A DNA stretch of 64,000 nucleotides from Niallia taxi (GCF_032818155.1 NZ_CP102590.1:372001-436000), one strand, 5' to 3'; positions 16,973-29,928 are shown, counted from the stretch's first letter. Numbers and translations: made by a program. Notes: generated from the sequence alone by a model not told the origin.

Positions 16973-18601
16973 TTAATCTATTGTTACTGGCAGTAAAATT
17001 TCCACCTCTGTACCTTCATTAACCTCACTTGCATACCGAACCTGTCCTTTATGTGCCTGAACAATCCGGTAACTGACTGTTAATCCTAACCCTGTGCCTT
17101 TTTCTTTCGCTGAATAGAATGGCTCCCCTAAGCGTTTAATGCGATCTTTTTCGATTCCGCAGCCATTGTCTTTTACGATTATTTGCACAAATCCGTTGTC
17201 TGTGTTTTTAATTGTTATGTTTACTTTTGTGGATTCTGCTTCTATTGAGTTTTTGATGATGTTGATGAACAGCTGTTTTAATTGGTTTGGTTCGCAGTCA
17301 ATCTCAGGAAGTGTGCCAATTATTTTTGAGTTCAATTCTACACCGTATAGGTTTGATTGTGATTCAAGCAGACCGAAAACTGAGCTCATAATGCTCTCTA
17401 CTCTAGCCTTTACATAGTTCAGCTCCTGTGGTTTTGCCAATAATAACAGCTCACTGACGATATCATTAATTCTGTCGATTTCATCTAGTAGAATATTGTG
17501 AAAAGCTTTATTTGAAGCTGTTTCTTCCGATTTCATTAATTGGATAAAGCCGCGAATGGATGTCAGTGGATTGCGAATTTCGTGTGCAACACTTGCGGCT
17601 AGTTCTCCGGCGACAGACAGTTTTTCTGCTTTTCGAAGCATTGCTTCTGTTTCCTTAATAGCTGTTATATCCCTGCCATAGCCAATAACACCGACGATTT
17701 CACCATCAAGCATCATTGGAAATGTTGTACAGGAAATATCACTGATACTGCCGTCCTTTTTAATAATTTTTGTTTCTTTTGTAGTTGATTTACCTTGAAG
17801 TATCGAGTTTAACAAATTCTCACGAAGAAGCTCCTGAAACTCCTCCGTCACTAAGCTTACAATTCTTTTCCCATTAAATTCATCTGCACTATAACCAGTA
17901 ATCTTCTCAAACTGACGGTTCACATTAACAACATTCCCGTCTAAATCGAGTACATACACCATGTCTGGGTTATTCTCGAAAAGTGATTGGTATTGCTGCT
18001 TCGTCATGCTGAGATCTTTTTCTGTATTTAGGTGCTCTGTAATATCACGGCCAATTACTACCAGTGAGTGGCGGCTGCCATCGTCGTTAAAATTGGGAAC
18101 TTTTATCGTATCAATCGTTCTTATTTCCCCGTTAGGTAGGGGAATATATTCAAGACATCTGGTAACTTCTTTTGCCTTCCAAGCCTCTTTATCAGAAGTT
18201 TCGCAATACATTAGTGCATCATGATAAAAATCTGTATATTTAGCGAGCTCAGAGTCCTTTTTCCCTCTAAAATCAACCCCATCAAGCTGAAAAAGCTTCA
18301 AGCCAGCTTCATTTGCCTCAAGCCAGCGACCATTACCATCCTTAAAGTTAACAAAATCAACCATTGAATTAATCAGTGTCTTTAGCTGCTTTTTCTCTTC
18401 TGTTACTGTCTCAAACTCTTCTTTCCTGACAATAAGTACATAAATTAGTACACTAGTAAAACAAACATATAATATTCCTTTTAATTTTTGCAGAAAAAGC
18501 ATTGTCGACTGACTATCAACAAATGTAAGCAAAAAGTCTGTTCCGAAAATCCAGAGTAAACTTACTACGATATATAAATAAAGAAAGTTCTTTTTAGACA
18601 T
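16973..18601 (-). CDS. PAS-domain sensor histidine kinase (sporulation-kinase-like)
   Basis: A 542-residue membrane kinase with two N-terminal helices (about 6-25 and 40-58), a first PAS domain (about 75-192), a second PAS domain (about 200-318, with FEKITGYSADEF and GYGRDIT), then HisKA with H-box ASVAHEIRNPLTSIRGFIQL (His340) and HATPase with DNGCGI and GTGLGL boxes. The H-box and PAS architecture are those of the phosphorelay kinases KinB-KinE, which feed Spo0F. No response regulator is adjacent, as is usual for these orphan kinases. The signal sensed cannot be inferred. Confidence 0.88.
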   Translation of the reverse strand: MSKKNFLYLYIVVSLLWIFGTDFLLTFVDSQSTMLFLQKLKGILYVCFTSVLIYVLIVRKEEFETVTEEKKQLKTLINSMVDFVNFKDGNGRWLEANEAGLKLFQLDGVDFRGKKDSELAKYTDFYHDALMYCETSDKEAWKAKEVTRCLEYIPLPNGEIRTIDTIKVPNFNDDGSRHSLVVIGRDITEHLNTEKDLSMTKQQYQSLFENNPDMVYVLDLDGNVVNVNRQFEKITGYSADEFNGKRIVSLVTEEFQELLRENLLNSILQGKSTTKETKIIKKDGSISDISCTTFPMMLDGEIVGVIGYGRDITAIKETEAMLRKAEKLSVAGELAASVAHEIRNPLTSIRGFIQLMKSEETASNKAFHNILLDEIDRINDIVSELLLLAKPQELNYVKARVESIMSSVFGLLESQSNLYGVELNSKIIGTLPEIDCEPNQLKQLFINIIKNSIEAESTKVNITIKNTDNGFVQIIVKDNGCGIEKDRIKRLGEPFYSAKEKGTGLGLTVSYRIVQAHKGQVRYASEVNEGTEVEILLPVTID

Positions 18602-18713
18602 TGTATTTCTCCTTACATCTCAATAGTGCTATTCTACTATATCTAGCATAGGAAAGAACATGGTTGAAATATCCAAATCCAAGAGAATAACTATAAAAAA
18701 GTGGCAAATTAAA

Positions 18714-18733
18714 AACCAGAGACAACTCTGGTT
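18714..18733 (-). terminator. Terminator of DUF6241-like gene
   Basis: AACCAGAG, 4-nt loop, CTCTGGTT, then U-rich on the minus strand. It begins directly at the stop codon of the gene. Confidence 0.75.
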
Positions 18734-19314
18734 CAAAACACCCGCTCTACAAACTCCTTCTCTTCTTCCTCTGTAAATACCCCTGTCGCTTCCCCAACAT
18801 TTCCGCCATGCAGCTTCCACAAATAATTATGATCGTCATCAACCAAATTAAAGTCTTTGTTCTGCCATTTTTGTAAAATATACAGAAGTCCCTCTTTATT
18901 TTCAAAGTCGCTATTTTCTACAATGATATACAGCTGATTGACTCTTGCACTAGTCATTTCCACCGCGCCCCATTTTTTGCTGGAAACGACTTTTTGATGT
19001 GTCATTTTGTGCATGGTTGTAATGACTTCGTCTTCATTAAAGTCTGCGTACTTTATGTCTTCGGTATTTGTTCCATTCGGGTCCTCCTCGACTAAATAAT
19101 CGAGCTTTTTCCCTTCAGCTGATTCCATTGCACCATTTGTAAATTGTCCTGCCGTATATACCTTATACAGCTTAAATCCTCCGAAAATTAGTACCGTTAA
19201 AGCAACTACCCCTATTATCATTAATATTTGTTTAGGGAGCTTTTTCCTGGTTTTTTTCTTATTATCTGATTTCTCCAAGCTCTTTTTATTTTCTGCTTTT
19301 GCTTCTTGAGTCAT
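18733..19314 (-). CDS. DUF6241-like single-pass membrane protein
   Basis: About 193 residues. A Lys-rich cytoplasmic N-terminus is followed by one membrane helix (about 30-50) and an extracytoplasmic domain. The blocks MHKMTHQKV, KKWGAVEMTSARVNQL and NYLWKLHGGNVGEATG recall DUF6241 proteins of Bacilli. The ATG at 19314 is used because AAAGGA is 8 nt upstream; the ATG three codons earlier abuts the ribosome site. It is monocistronic with its own terminator. Function unknown. Confidence 0.75.
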   Translation of the reverse strand: MTQEAKAENKKSLEKSDNKKKTRKKLPKQILMIIGVVALTVLIFGGFKLYKVYTAGQFTNGAMESAEGKKLDYLVEEDPNGTNTEDIKYADFNEDEVITTMHKMTHQKVVSSKKWGAVEMTSARVNQLYIIVENSDFENKEGLLYILQKWQNKDFNLVDDDHNYLWKLHGGNVGEATGVFTEEEEKEFVERVF

Positions 19315-19444
19315 TATATTCATCCTTTATGTATGAAAGTCAGGTATTTAGGATTACGCAATAATAATCTTTAATTCTATTATTAAAGATATTTATCATC
19401 TAAACAATTCCTTATCGTTCATCAAATTACGACAAACAAAACAA

Positions 19445-19466
19445 GCCTTCCGAGCACTCGGAAGGC
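19445..19466 (-). terminator. Terminator of the beta-glucoside operon end
   Basis: GCCTTCCGA/TCGGAAGGC with a 4-nt loop and a U-rich tail on the minus strand, just after the YczE-like gene. Confidence 0.8.
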
Positions 19467-19479
19467 CATGTGAGGTGTT

Positions 19480-21592
<2,113 letters not shown>

Positions 21593-21602
21593 CTATGTTT
21601 TT

Positions 21603-23570
<1,968 letters not shown>

Positions 23571-23573
<3 letters not shown>

Positions 23574-23595
23574 TTTGCCTTTAAGGTAACAATCC
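23571..23595 (-). promoter_or_regulatory. Ribonucleic antiterminator (RAT) for LicT/BglG-type protein
   Basis: On the minus strand the sequence begins GGATTGTTAC and ends GGCAAAACC, the conserved halves of RAT elements. The apical stem CCT-TAA-AGG is shorter than in the standard 29-nt element, giving 25 nt overall. It starts within the stop codon of the antiterminator gene and runs into the terminator. Confidence 0.88.
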
Positions 23596-24431
23596 TAACA
23601 ACTTTCTTTCACAATTCGTTCTATATGAATAATTAAATAAAATTTTTCATCGATGGTTAGCTTATGATCATAATGCTCTAACAACATTTTTTCAATTTTG
23701 TGGGCACATTTTTCAGCTTCAGGAAATCTGTCGGCAATAATGCTTAACAGCTCCTTATCCTCAACTAAGCTTGGCTTTTGGGTTAATATCCGATAGCTGA
23801 AGAATTTCAAATGGGTAATAAAACGGCCATAGCTAATACTGTCCTCATCATAGCTGATTTTAAAATGGTATTTGACGATATTTAAAATATCGTTAATAAC
23901 AATCGTAATACTCGCTACGTCATTGACGTTATTATCGAGCTCAGCATTCACGAAATGCATTGCTATGAATGCAGCTTCATCGTCAAGTAAATCCAACTGA
24001 AACACTTGTCTGATTTTATCAACAGCTTTTTCTCCGACTTTAAATTCTTCTTTATATAATCGTTTAATATCCCAGTATAAGTCATTTTTAAGCTTAATTT
24101 GCTGGCGATAGCGCTCACATGTACTGTAAATATGATCTGTGAGAGTTACATAGATAGTATCGTTTATTTCTTTTCCAATTGTTCGTTTGGCATAATCAAT
24201 GATCTTCTCGCTGATATCCATATACTCAATTGGAATCTGTGATACAACCTCCTGGAACTTCTTCTTCACCGTTGAGTTATTTAAGGTATAAACTTTAATG
24301 TCTGATGCTGTTTCAATTTCATCGCCTTTAATCTTTTGAAAGGCGATCCCTTTGCCTGTAACAATAATATCGTTCAGTTCAGCATCTTTACATATAACAA
24401 CATTATTGTTGAGTACCTTATGTATCAACAA
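23595..24431 (-). CDS. licT: BglG/LicT-family transcription antiterminator
   Basis: A 278-residue cytoplasmic RNA-binding regulator. The N-terminal co-antiterminator domain (1-55) shows KVLNNNVV and GKGIAFQKIKGD, the RNA-contact blocks. PRD1 (about 65-170) and PRD2 (about 175-278) carry the regulatory histidines (DHIYSTCER, FVNAELD, YRILT, YLIIHIERI). When substrate is present and HPr phosphorylates it, it binds RAT RNA and prevents termination before bglP. It starts at one of two adjacent TTG codons behind GGGAGG. A second RAT-like element lies in its own leader at 24473-24517, implying autoregulation. Confidence 0.93.
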   Translation of the reverse strand: MLIHKVLNNNVVICKDAELNDIIVTGKGIAFQKIKGDEIETASDIKVYTLNNSTVKKKFQEVVSQIPIEYMDISEKIIDYAKRTIGKEINDTIYVTLTDHIYSTCERYRQQIKLKNDLYWDIKRLYKEEFKVGEKAVDKIRQVFQLDLLDDEAAFIAMHFVNAELDNNVNDVASITIVINDILNIVKYHFKISYDEDSISYGRFITHLKFFSYRILTQKPSLVEDKELLSIIADRFPEAEKCAHKIEKMLLEHYDHKLTIDEKFYLIIHIERIVKESC

Positions 24432-24472
24432 AACGGCGACCTCCCATATTTATTTTGCTTGAAACGTATGAT

Positions 24473-24517
24473 GGGTTTTGCCTAATAAACTATAAATATA
24501 GTATTAGTAACAATGCC
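24473..24517 (-). promoter_or_regulatory. RAT-like element in the leader of the antiterminator gene
   Basis: On the minus strand GGCATTGTTAC begins and GGCAAAACCC ends a hairpin whose apical stem is extended (CTAATA with TATTAG, inner ACTATA/TATAGT). The conserved halves match RAT elements apart from one inserted base. No terminator follows. Instead, the 3' half (CAAAACCCAT) can pair with ATGGG and GTTTTG around the ribosome site and TTG start. Confidence 0.55.
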
Positions 24518-24593
24518 ACTTATTGCTAAAATATATCGTAAACCGTTTTCATTGTCAAATGGAATATTCCGAAAAATCTATTTTACGAAAAAA

Positions 24594-24616
24594 AACAGCC
24601 CTTGTTTAAGGCTGTT
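24594..24616 (-). terminator. Terminator overlapping end of HNH gene
   Basis: AACAGCC pairs with GGCTGTT, with eight U following on the minus strand. The upstream arm contains the last codons and stop of the HNH gene, which insulates the antiterminator operon from it. Confidence 0.85.
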
Positions 24617-25583
24617 CTATTACTTCTTCTTCTTGGCTTTCTGTTTCTTCATTTGTGCCGATTGCTTTGCTCCAGATGTTTCTTTTATGCCATTTGAAGT
24701 ATACCTTATTGTCTTGGTTTAACTTAATTTTCTTTTTCGTCAATAACCCGTATTTTAAGTAATCTTCTTCATTAATCTCAGGTGAGATGTGGAGTCTGCC
24801 TTGACCGTCAAAGGCAATTTTACCGTTTTCGTATAAGGCGTCGTGATTACTGCATAGCAGGATACCGTTGTATGGATCGTTTCGTTCTTCGTTTGTGCTG
24901 TCTTTCCATGGTTTGGAGCGGCTTGCTTTCAGCAGCTCTGGCAATTCGATATCGCATAATGCACATTTGCAGCCCCATAAGGACATTAAGTCCTTCTTGA
25001 ATCGTTGCTGTCCTAAACGGATTTTTGTTTTCACTTCTGATTCTGTTTCGGCAATAACTGGTATTAATGTGTTATGCTCTGTTACTTTGATGTAATCCAT
25101 CGATAATTCGAGCTGCTCTGTATCTATTAAGTAAATATTTAATTCGCCAATCAGCTCTAACAACTTGATCGCTAGTTCTTCATTACATGGGTACAAATAG
25201 CCTGAATTTCCACTTGCATCGTCTTGGAAAGGTGAATATTTGATTGGAAGCAGTGGTGAAATAACGGCGAATTTCTCTTTTACATTTACCGATTTGTCCA
25301 GTTCATAATACTCGACCTCAACTAGGTACCCAGCTTCATCATCAAAAAGGTCTGATTGCAAAATTAGTGGCCTTGTTGCTTCCACACAATCCTCTTTCGC
25401 AATACTAATCGCCACAATATTTCCTTTCACATAATGAAAAATGCGGTCGCCCTTTTTCACTTCCTTCATTCTTTCCCACGAATGCTCGATACTGCCACCT
25501 TTAGCGATTTTCGGTGACCAGATTATTCCCATGTCCCTTACTTCATGGTATTTGCTTCCTTGCATGACTATATATGTGTTCAA
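24606..25583 (-). CDS. EVE-like domain fused to HNH endonuclease domain, HNH His replaced
   Basis: A 325-residue protein. The N-terminal half (about 1-160) has the feel of an EVE/YTH-type modified-base reader (YIVMQGSKY, WERMKEVKKGDRIFHYVKG). The C-terminal part (about 185-290) is an HNH_2-type nuclease domain with CKCALC zinc-type cysteines, LLKASRSKPW, NGILLCSNHDALYENGKI. Family members normally read ASHxxPW; here His is Arg222 (codon CGC), so the catalytic general-base position is lost. The start is TTG after AGGAGG. EVE-HNH fusions are modification-dependent (type IV) restriction enzymes; this copy may be inactive or act as a binder. Confidence 0.72.
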   Translation of the reverse strand: MNTYIVMQGSKYHEVRDMGIIWSPKIAKGGSIEHSWERMKEVKKGDRIFHYVKGNIVAISIAKEDCVEATRPLILQSDLFDDEAGYLVEVEYYELDKSVNVKEKFAVISPLLPIKYSPFQDDASGNSGYLYPCNEELAIKLLELIGELNIYLIDTEQLELSMDYIKVTEHNTLIPVIAETESEVKTKIRLGQQRFKKDLMSLWGCKCALCDIELPELLKASRSKPWKDSTNEERNDPYNGILLCSNHDALYENGKIAFDGQGRLHISPEINEEDYLKYGLLTKKKIKLNQDNKVYFKWHKRNIWSKAIGTNEETESQEEEVIEQP

Positions 25584-26288
25584 GCTAACTTCCTCCTGTA
25601 TATCTGCTTGCTTAAATCCTGTTATTTTCGTTTGTTAACATTACCTTTTATATATGCTTATTTTATTAATTTATTATTATATTGGATGCGTATAATTTTT
25701 TAGACTTTACTGAGTTAGTTTTTGTGCAGCTACATGTTGTGTGCAAACACGGATGCAGTAATTATATCTCGTACACTTGTTCCATAAGTAATTATAACAT
25801 AAGCTGTACTGATTATTGTCTCCTTACGTGCTTATATTCGACTTTTTTTGACATGGTTAGCAGATGGATTTTAATTGCTTAATACTTCTGTAATTTATTT
25901 CTTTTCAAGCGAGTCTCGACAGTAAGTGTCTTTATCTTTTCACTCGTGTATTCATATACATAAAAACATTTTATTGTTTCAGTATTATCAATGGTTTTAA
26001 TATAGTGACTATATATAGCCACTATTACTTCTACATTACAATTCCTATATCCTAAATGGCATAAATCAATGTGTTTTGCATACTATTTTTTAGGAAAGTG
26101 TCCGTCTAGTAAGTCACCTTACTAATTAATATGTAATGCCAGATTTTTTCGCAAAACCTATACAAAATTTTTGAAACACATTAAACTAGATGTAATTACG
26201 AGATAGTTCAGCTAAGGATAAGCTGCCAATCTTGTTCATTATTACATTTTAAATGGAATAGAAATTCAACTTTTACTGAGGGATATAT
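25584..26288. other. 700-bp gene-free spacer with palindromic repeat copy 1
   Basis: No credible gene on either strand. It contains one copy of the 24-bp palindrome at 26002-26025 and otherwise AT-rich sequence. A short plus-strand frame at about 25682-25882 lacks a ribosome site and was not called. Confidence 0.5.
26002..26025. repeat. Dispersed 24-bp palindrome, copy 1
   Basis: Arms ATAGTGAC and GCCACTAT around TATATATA. It matches copies at 38537, 50282 and 52426 in length and dyad geometry. It is not followed by a T-run, so it is not a standard terminator. Confidence 0.7.
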
Positions 26289-26726
26289 ATGACATCAAAA
26301 TCAAATAATTCAAAAAAGCAAAAAACTTCCGTTCCTCTGATAGCAAACAAAAGGCAGCAAGATATGGAAAATGACTACTTAACAAAACTAGAATTGCTTA
26401 TGTCTAAACAAGAAAACATCACCAATCAAGACAAAGCCAAAATAGTCTATGAATTAAGGAAGCAATATCCGGTAACAGCTCTTGTGAAGTACGTTAATAT
26501 TCCACGAAGCACTTATTATAACCTGCTGAAACAAATGAGCCGACCTGATAAGGATGCTGATATAAAGGTTGAAATACAAACAATTTTTGATGAGCATGAA
26601 GGCCGGTATGGCTACCGCCGAATTCGCGAGGAGCTTGCAAAGCGTGGACAAAACGTTAATCATAAGAAGGTTTTGCGAATCATGAAAATTTTAGGAATAA
26701 AAAGTTCTTCTAGCAGAAAAAAATAA
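26289..26726 (+). CDS. IS3/IS150-family transposase fragment lacking the DDE domain
   Basis: A 145-residue basic protein. Residues about 25-145 match the junction of OrfA and OrfB of IS150-type elements: the leucine-zipper-like NDYLTKLELLM, then KAKIVYELRKQYPV, IPRSTYYNLLKQM, and the HTH_21 block FDEHEGRYGYRRIREELAKR ending at KVLRIMKILGIKS. The integrase (DDE) domain that should follow is absent. The frame ends cleanly, has GAGGG before the ATG, and is followed by a terminator. No terminal inverted repeats were recognised. It is either a remnant or a domesticated DNA-binding protein. Confidence 0.75.
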   Translation: MTSKSNNSKKQKTSVPLIANKRQQDMENDYLTKLELLMSKQENITNQDKAKIVYELRKQYPVTALVKYVNIPRSTYYNLLKQMSRPDKDADIKVEIQTIFDEHEGRYGYRRIREELAKRGQNVNHKKVLRIMKILGIKSSSSRKK

Positions 26727-26751
26727 TCGTTTTTTTAAAATACCTTTAATA

Positions 26752-26790
26752 AAAAAAGTGAGTCCGATAAAATATCGAACTCACTTTTTT
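26752..26790. terminator. Bidirectional terminator
   Basis: AAAAAGTGAGT...ACTCACTTTTTTT with inner CGATA/TATCG. It ends both the IS3-fragment gene (plus) and the sulfatase operon (minus). Confidence 0.9.
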
Positions 26791-26792
26791 TG

Positions 26793-28289
26793 TTAGTGTG
26801 CTTTCGCTTCCCTGCTCGATCTTTTATGTGGAACAACGTCACAGGTTTGCTGGTAAAAATCTAGCATTTTTTCTTTTAAATCGAACAGAACGGAAGTTAA
26901 ATTTGGATCATTTATACGATTAGTAGTTTCTTCTGGATCTTGCTTAATGTCGTATAATTCATCTTCTTCGTACACTCTTTTTACATATTTATAGTCTTTT
27001 GTGCGAATCATCGTTGCTTTAGTGTGCTCTGGTCCTTCACTGCGCTGCATTTCACCTCTTGGCCAATAAAGCATTGATGTGTCTTCATTTGCAGGTGCAG
27101 ACTCATTGCAATGATATTCCCCATGCATTCTACCGCCTTCACAAAATACTGCTTCACGATGTTCTTCTTTTATTCCTGCAATTAATGGTGAAAGAGACTG
27201 TCCGAAATGGGTGTAATCTGCCTCTATCCCTGCCATTTCATGTACTGTCGCAGCCAAGTCCACAAGCTCGATTAATGCATCGCTGATTCCTGGTTTGATT
27301 TGGTGGTGTGCTGGTGGTTTAACGATAAATGGTACTCTTGTCAAACAATCTTGAAAAGTATTTTGCGTTTTTTCTACTAATCCATAATCGCCTGTAAAGT
27401 CACCATGATCGGAAAAGAAAAAGACAGCTGTATCATCATAAATCCCCGCCTCTTTTAGTGCTTGCATTAATAGTCCAAATTGGTAATCAACGCGAGCACA
27501 CATGCTGTAGTACACCGACCTTAGCTCAGTCCAGCGCTCCTCAGACCACCCTTCCATGTTATATCTTTCCCGCAGTCCTGCCAGCATTGACGGCATATCT
27601 TTTGAAAGGTCCTCTGCTTTGATACGGTTAGGCAGTTTTGATTTATCTATCATACTGTACCAAGGGTCCTCCACCGCATATGGGGGGTGGGGATAAAGTA
27701 TAGGCAAGTAAATGCAAAGCGGCTTATCCTCTGGCGCGTTTTTAATCTGTTCAATTGCGCCAAAGATATTGGCCCAATCACTGTCATAATAGCATTCTTC
27801 TCCTTGCTCCTTTTCCAGCTTGCCAACTAAAAACGAGTAATACGTGTCACTGCCAGGCAACCCCCGCCAGTTATCCTCACCACCTGTGAACATACCGCCA
27901 AACATCGGCTTTGGCTGATTTTCCGGTTCATACTTCATATCGCAATACGCATCAAAGCCATTTTCTGAAGGGACAAGATCATTTTTCCCACCCCACCAGA
28001 CATGATATCCATTATTCTTTAATGTCTTTAATAGTACAGGCTCCTCTTCGCTCATCATGTGATACATAGTGCGATGCCCTCTTACATGAGGATACCAGCC
28101 AAACATAAACGAACAGCGGCTTGGTGTACATACAGGATTTTGGCAAAATGCGTTACGAAAGGATACACCGTCCTCTCTTGTCATTTTATCTAAATTAGGA
28201 GTAACTGCAGCTGGGTTCCCCATATGGCCGAGCACGTCCCCACGCCATTGATCTGGATTAAACAAAATAATATGCGGCCTTTTCTTCAT
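26793..28289 (-). CDS. Sulfatase 1 (formylglycine-dependent, cytoplasmic)
   Basis: About 498 residues, type I sulfatase fold. The metal and substrate blocks include LFNPDQWRGD near the N-terminus, the maturation motif CTPSR with the formylglycine cysteine at position 54, and FFFSDHGDFTGDYGL near 300. There is no signal peptide, so it acts in the cytoplasm. The ATG at 28289 is better spaced from GGGAGG than one three codons upstream. It follows a GPH symporter gene by 24 bp in the same operon. It would remove sulfate from an imported sulfated sugar; the substrate is unknown. It depends on the FGE encoded at 35499. Confidence 0.9.
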   Translation of the reverse strand: MKKRPHIILFNPDQWRGDVLGHMGNPAAVTPNLDKMTREDGVSFRNAFCQNPVCTPSRCSFMFGWYPHVRGHRTMYHMMSEEEPVLLKTLKNNGYHVWWGGKNDLVPSENGFDAYCDMKYEPENQPKPMFGGMFTGGEDNWRGLPGSDTYYSFLVGKLEKEQGEECYYDSDWANIFGAIEQIKNAPEDKPLCIYLPILYPHPPYAVEDPWYSMIDKSKLPNRIKAEDLSKDMPSMLAGLRERYNMEGWSEERWTELRSVYYSMCARVDYQFGLLMQALKEAGIYDDTAVFFFSDHGDFTGDYGLVEKTQNTFQDCLTRVPFIVKPPAHHQIKPGISDALIELVDLAATVHEMAGIEADYTHFGQSLSPLIAGIKEEHREAVFCEGGRMHGEYHCNESAPANEDTSMLYWPRGEMQRSEGPEHTKATMIRTKDYKYVKRVYEEDELYDIKQDPEETTNRINDPNLTSVLFDLKEKMLDFYQQTCDVVPHKRSSREAKAH

Positions 28290-28313
28290 CGTAATCATTA
28301 CCCTCCCTTAAAT

Positions 28314-29702
28314 TTATAGAGCAGGTGGCTGGCTATTCATGTCTTTTTTATTTATTTTTGCTAGTATTTTAGAATGGTAGTCATTGTTTATCGGATAGAA
28401 CTTCATAAATACTAAGCCAAGTGCATAACCAATAATCGGAACAAGGAAGTACACATAGTTAATCATGCTCAATACTTCTGGAGGCTGCTGTGGTCCTGCA
28501 ACGTAACCGACAACACCAAGCAGTACACCAGACAAAAGTCCGCCGATTGCTGCTCCAACCTTATTAATAAAAATCATCATGGAATGGACTGTTGCAGAGC
28601 CGTTTATGCCTGTTTTAAGTTTTCCATAGTCCACACAGTCTGGTAGCATCATCCACGGCAATACAGTTGTGAATGGACCGAGGACTTTAACGAAAACTGA
28701 TAATACAAAGATTGTCATTACATATTCTGACGGTGTAAATAAAAGAATCGCTGATGGTATAATCGTTATAAAACAGCTGAAATTATACAGTGCTTTTTTT
28801 CCGTATTTTTTGGCGAGATAGGGTGTCACAAAATAAGCAGGAATAGCAAGAATTGTTCCCCAAATAAATAGCTGTGAATATAAATCAGGTCTGCCAATAT
28901 TATATTGCCAATAATAAATAGCAATCGATGAGGTGGACATTAAGGCTGCCATTTTAACTACAGTTGCAAGTAAAAGAATGGCAAGTGGTTTGTTTGTAGA
29001 GATTAATTTCAGCTGTTCTTTAATAGTAGGATGCTCTTTTTGTTCGACCATTGACCTTAGGTTGTTAATTTCTTTATTATCATGCTGCTTTGAACCGTAA
29101 GCACAAAGCCAATAGGAGAAAATAGACGCAATCGAGAACAAGAGTGTGGCAAAAAACCAGCCTTTCTGTCCACTTCCGAAAAAAGCTACTAATGGCAGCA
29201 CAGAGCCTGAAACTGCTAAGCTTCCAAGGTTACCCATAAAATTCTTTGCTGTAACAATCCAGTTTCTCTGTGTTGTTTCTTGACTTAACACCGCACTAAG
29301 TGCGTGATAAGGTATATTAACGATTGATGAAACAAAGGAATATCCGACGTATACGGCAATCGCATAGGCGATTTTACCTGTTGGACTTAATTCAGGTGCT
29401 GTAAACAGCAGCAATGTTGACATTGCCAGCAGTGGCGAGCCAAAGATTAACCATGGTCTATATGTGCCCCATCTGCTCCTCGTTCTATCTGCAAGCATAC
29501 CTAAAAAAGGATCTAAAAAGGCATCTATCAATCTAACAACCAAAAACACAGTACCAACAGCTGCAGGTGAAATCTTAAATACATCTGTGTAGAAAAACAT
29601 TAAAAAGGAAGTAGTAAATACGAATAATAAATTTGAACCAAACCCGCCAAAAGAATAAAATACAACCTCACTCTTCTTTACACTTGCATTTGCGCTTTGC
29701 AT
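28314..29702 (-). CDS. GPH-family sugar:cation symporter 1
   Basis: A 462-residue transporter with 12 predicted helices and glycoside-pentoside-hexuronide signatures: FGSNLLFVFTTSFLMFFYTDVF near the N-terminus, RLIDAFLDPFLGMLADRT and SRWGTYRPWLIFG. It moves a sugar or glycoside with a cation. The ribosome site AAGGGGG precedes the ATG. It is the first gene of a two-gene unit with sulfatase 1, and the 15-bp LacI-type operator lies 78 bp upstream. It is closely similar to the second GPH gene along its length (tandem paralogues). Pairing with a sulfatase suggests a sulfated substrate (inference). Confidence 0.9.
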   Translation of the reverse strand: MQSANASVKKSEVVFYSFGGFGSNLLFVFTTSFLMFFYTDVFKISPAAVGTVFLVVRLIDAFLDPFLGMLADRTRSRWGTYRPWLIFGSPLLAMSTLLLFTAPELSPTGKIAYAIAVYVGYSFVSSIVNIPYHALSAVLSQETTQRNWIVTAKNFMGNLGSLAVSGSVLPLVAFFGSGQKGWFFATLLFSIASIFSYWLCAYGSKQHDNKEINNLRSMVEQKEHPTIKEQLKLISTNKPLAILLLATVVKMAALMSTSSIAIYYWQYNIGRPDLYSQLFIWGTILAIPAYFVTPYLAKKYGKKALYNFSCFITIIPSAILLFTPSEYVMTIFVLSVFVKVLGPFTTVLPWMMLPDCVDYGKLKTGINGSATVHSMMIFINKVGAAIGGLLSGVLLGVVGYVAGPQQPPEVLSMINYVYFLVPIIGYALGLVFMKFYPINNDYHSKILAKINKKDMNSQPPAL

Positions 29703-29779
29703 ACGTTTCCCCCTTATGATTTCATACCGATTTATCCTAACTTACTTGAATTAGTACTTTAATCACCTCCACGCTTATA

Positions 29780-29794
29780 TAGAAGCGCTTCCAC
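29780..29794. promoter_or_regulatory. LacI-type operator, copy 1
   Basis: TAGAAGCGCTTCCAC, identical over 15 bp to three other sites in this locus. It stands upstream of the symporter 1/sulfatase 1 unit. Confidence 0.8.
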
Positions 29795-29860
29795 ACTTGT
29801 GTTGTAAGCACTTTCATTATTGGTGTTAGCACAAATTTATCAGAATAAACGCTCTTCTGC

Positions 29861-29900
29861 AATATCATTAAATTTATAGGGTATAACGAATTTTTATATA
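29861..29900. repeat. Duplicated upstream element, copy 1
   Basis: A 40-bp block containing TTATAGGGTATAACGAA. It matches 34291-34330 at about 35 of 40 positions without gaps, with weaker similarity 30 bp further left. Both copies lie upstream of minus-strand sulfatase-locus units. Confidence 0.7.
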
Positions 29901-29910
29901 CAAATAGTTT

Positions 29911-29928
29911 AAAGGAAGCGCTTTCTTT
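29911..29928. promoter_or_regulatory. cre-like site
   Basis: AAAGGAAGCGCTTTCTTT resembles the CcpA site but misses outer bases. It lies upstream of the symporter 1 unit. Confidence 0.35.

Noticed and set aside
25682..25882. 66-codon plus-strand frame in a long spacer
   Set aside because: Random-looking composition and no ribosome site.
26289..26726. Complete IS3 element
   Set aside because: The DDE domain and recognisable terminal inverted repeats are missing.
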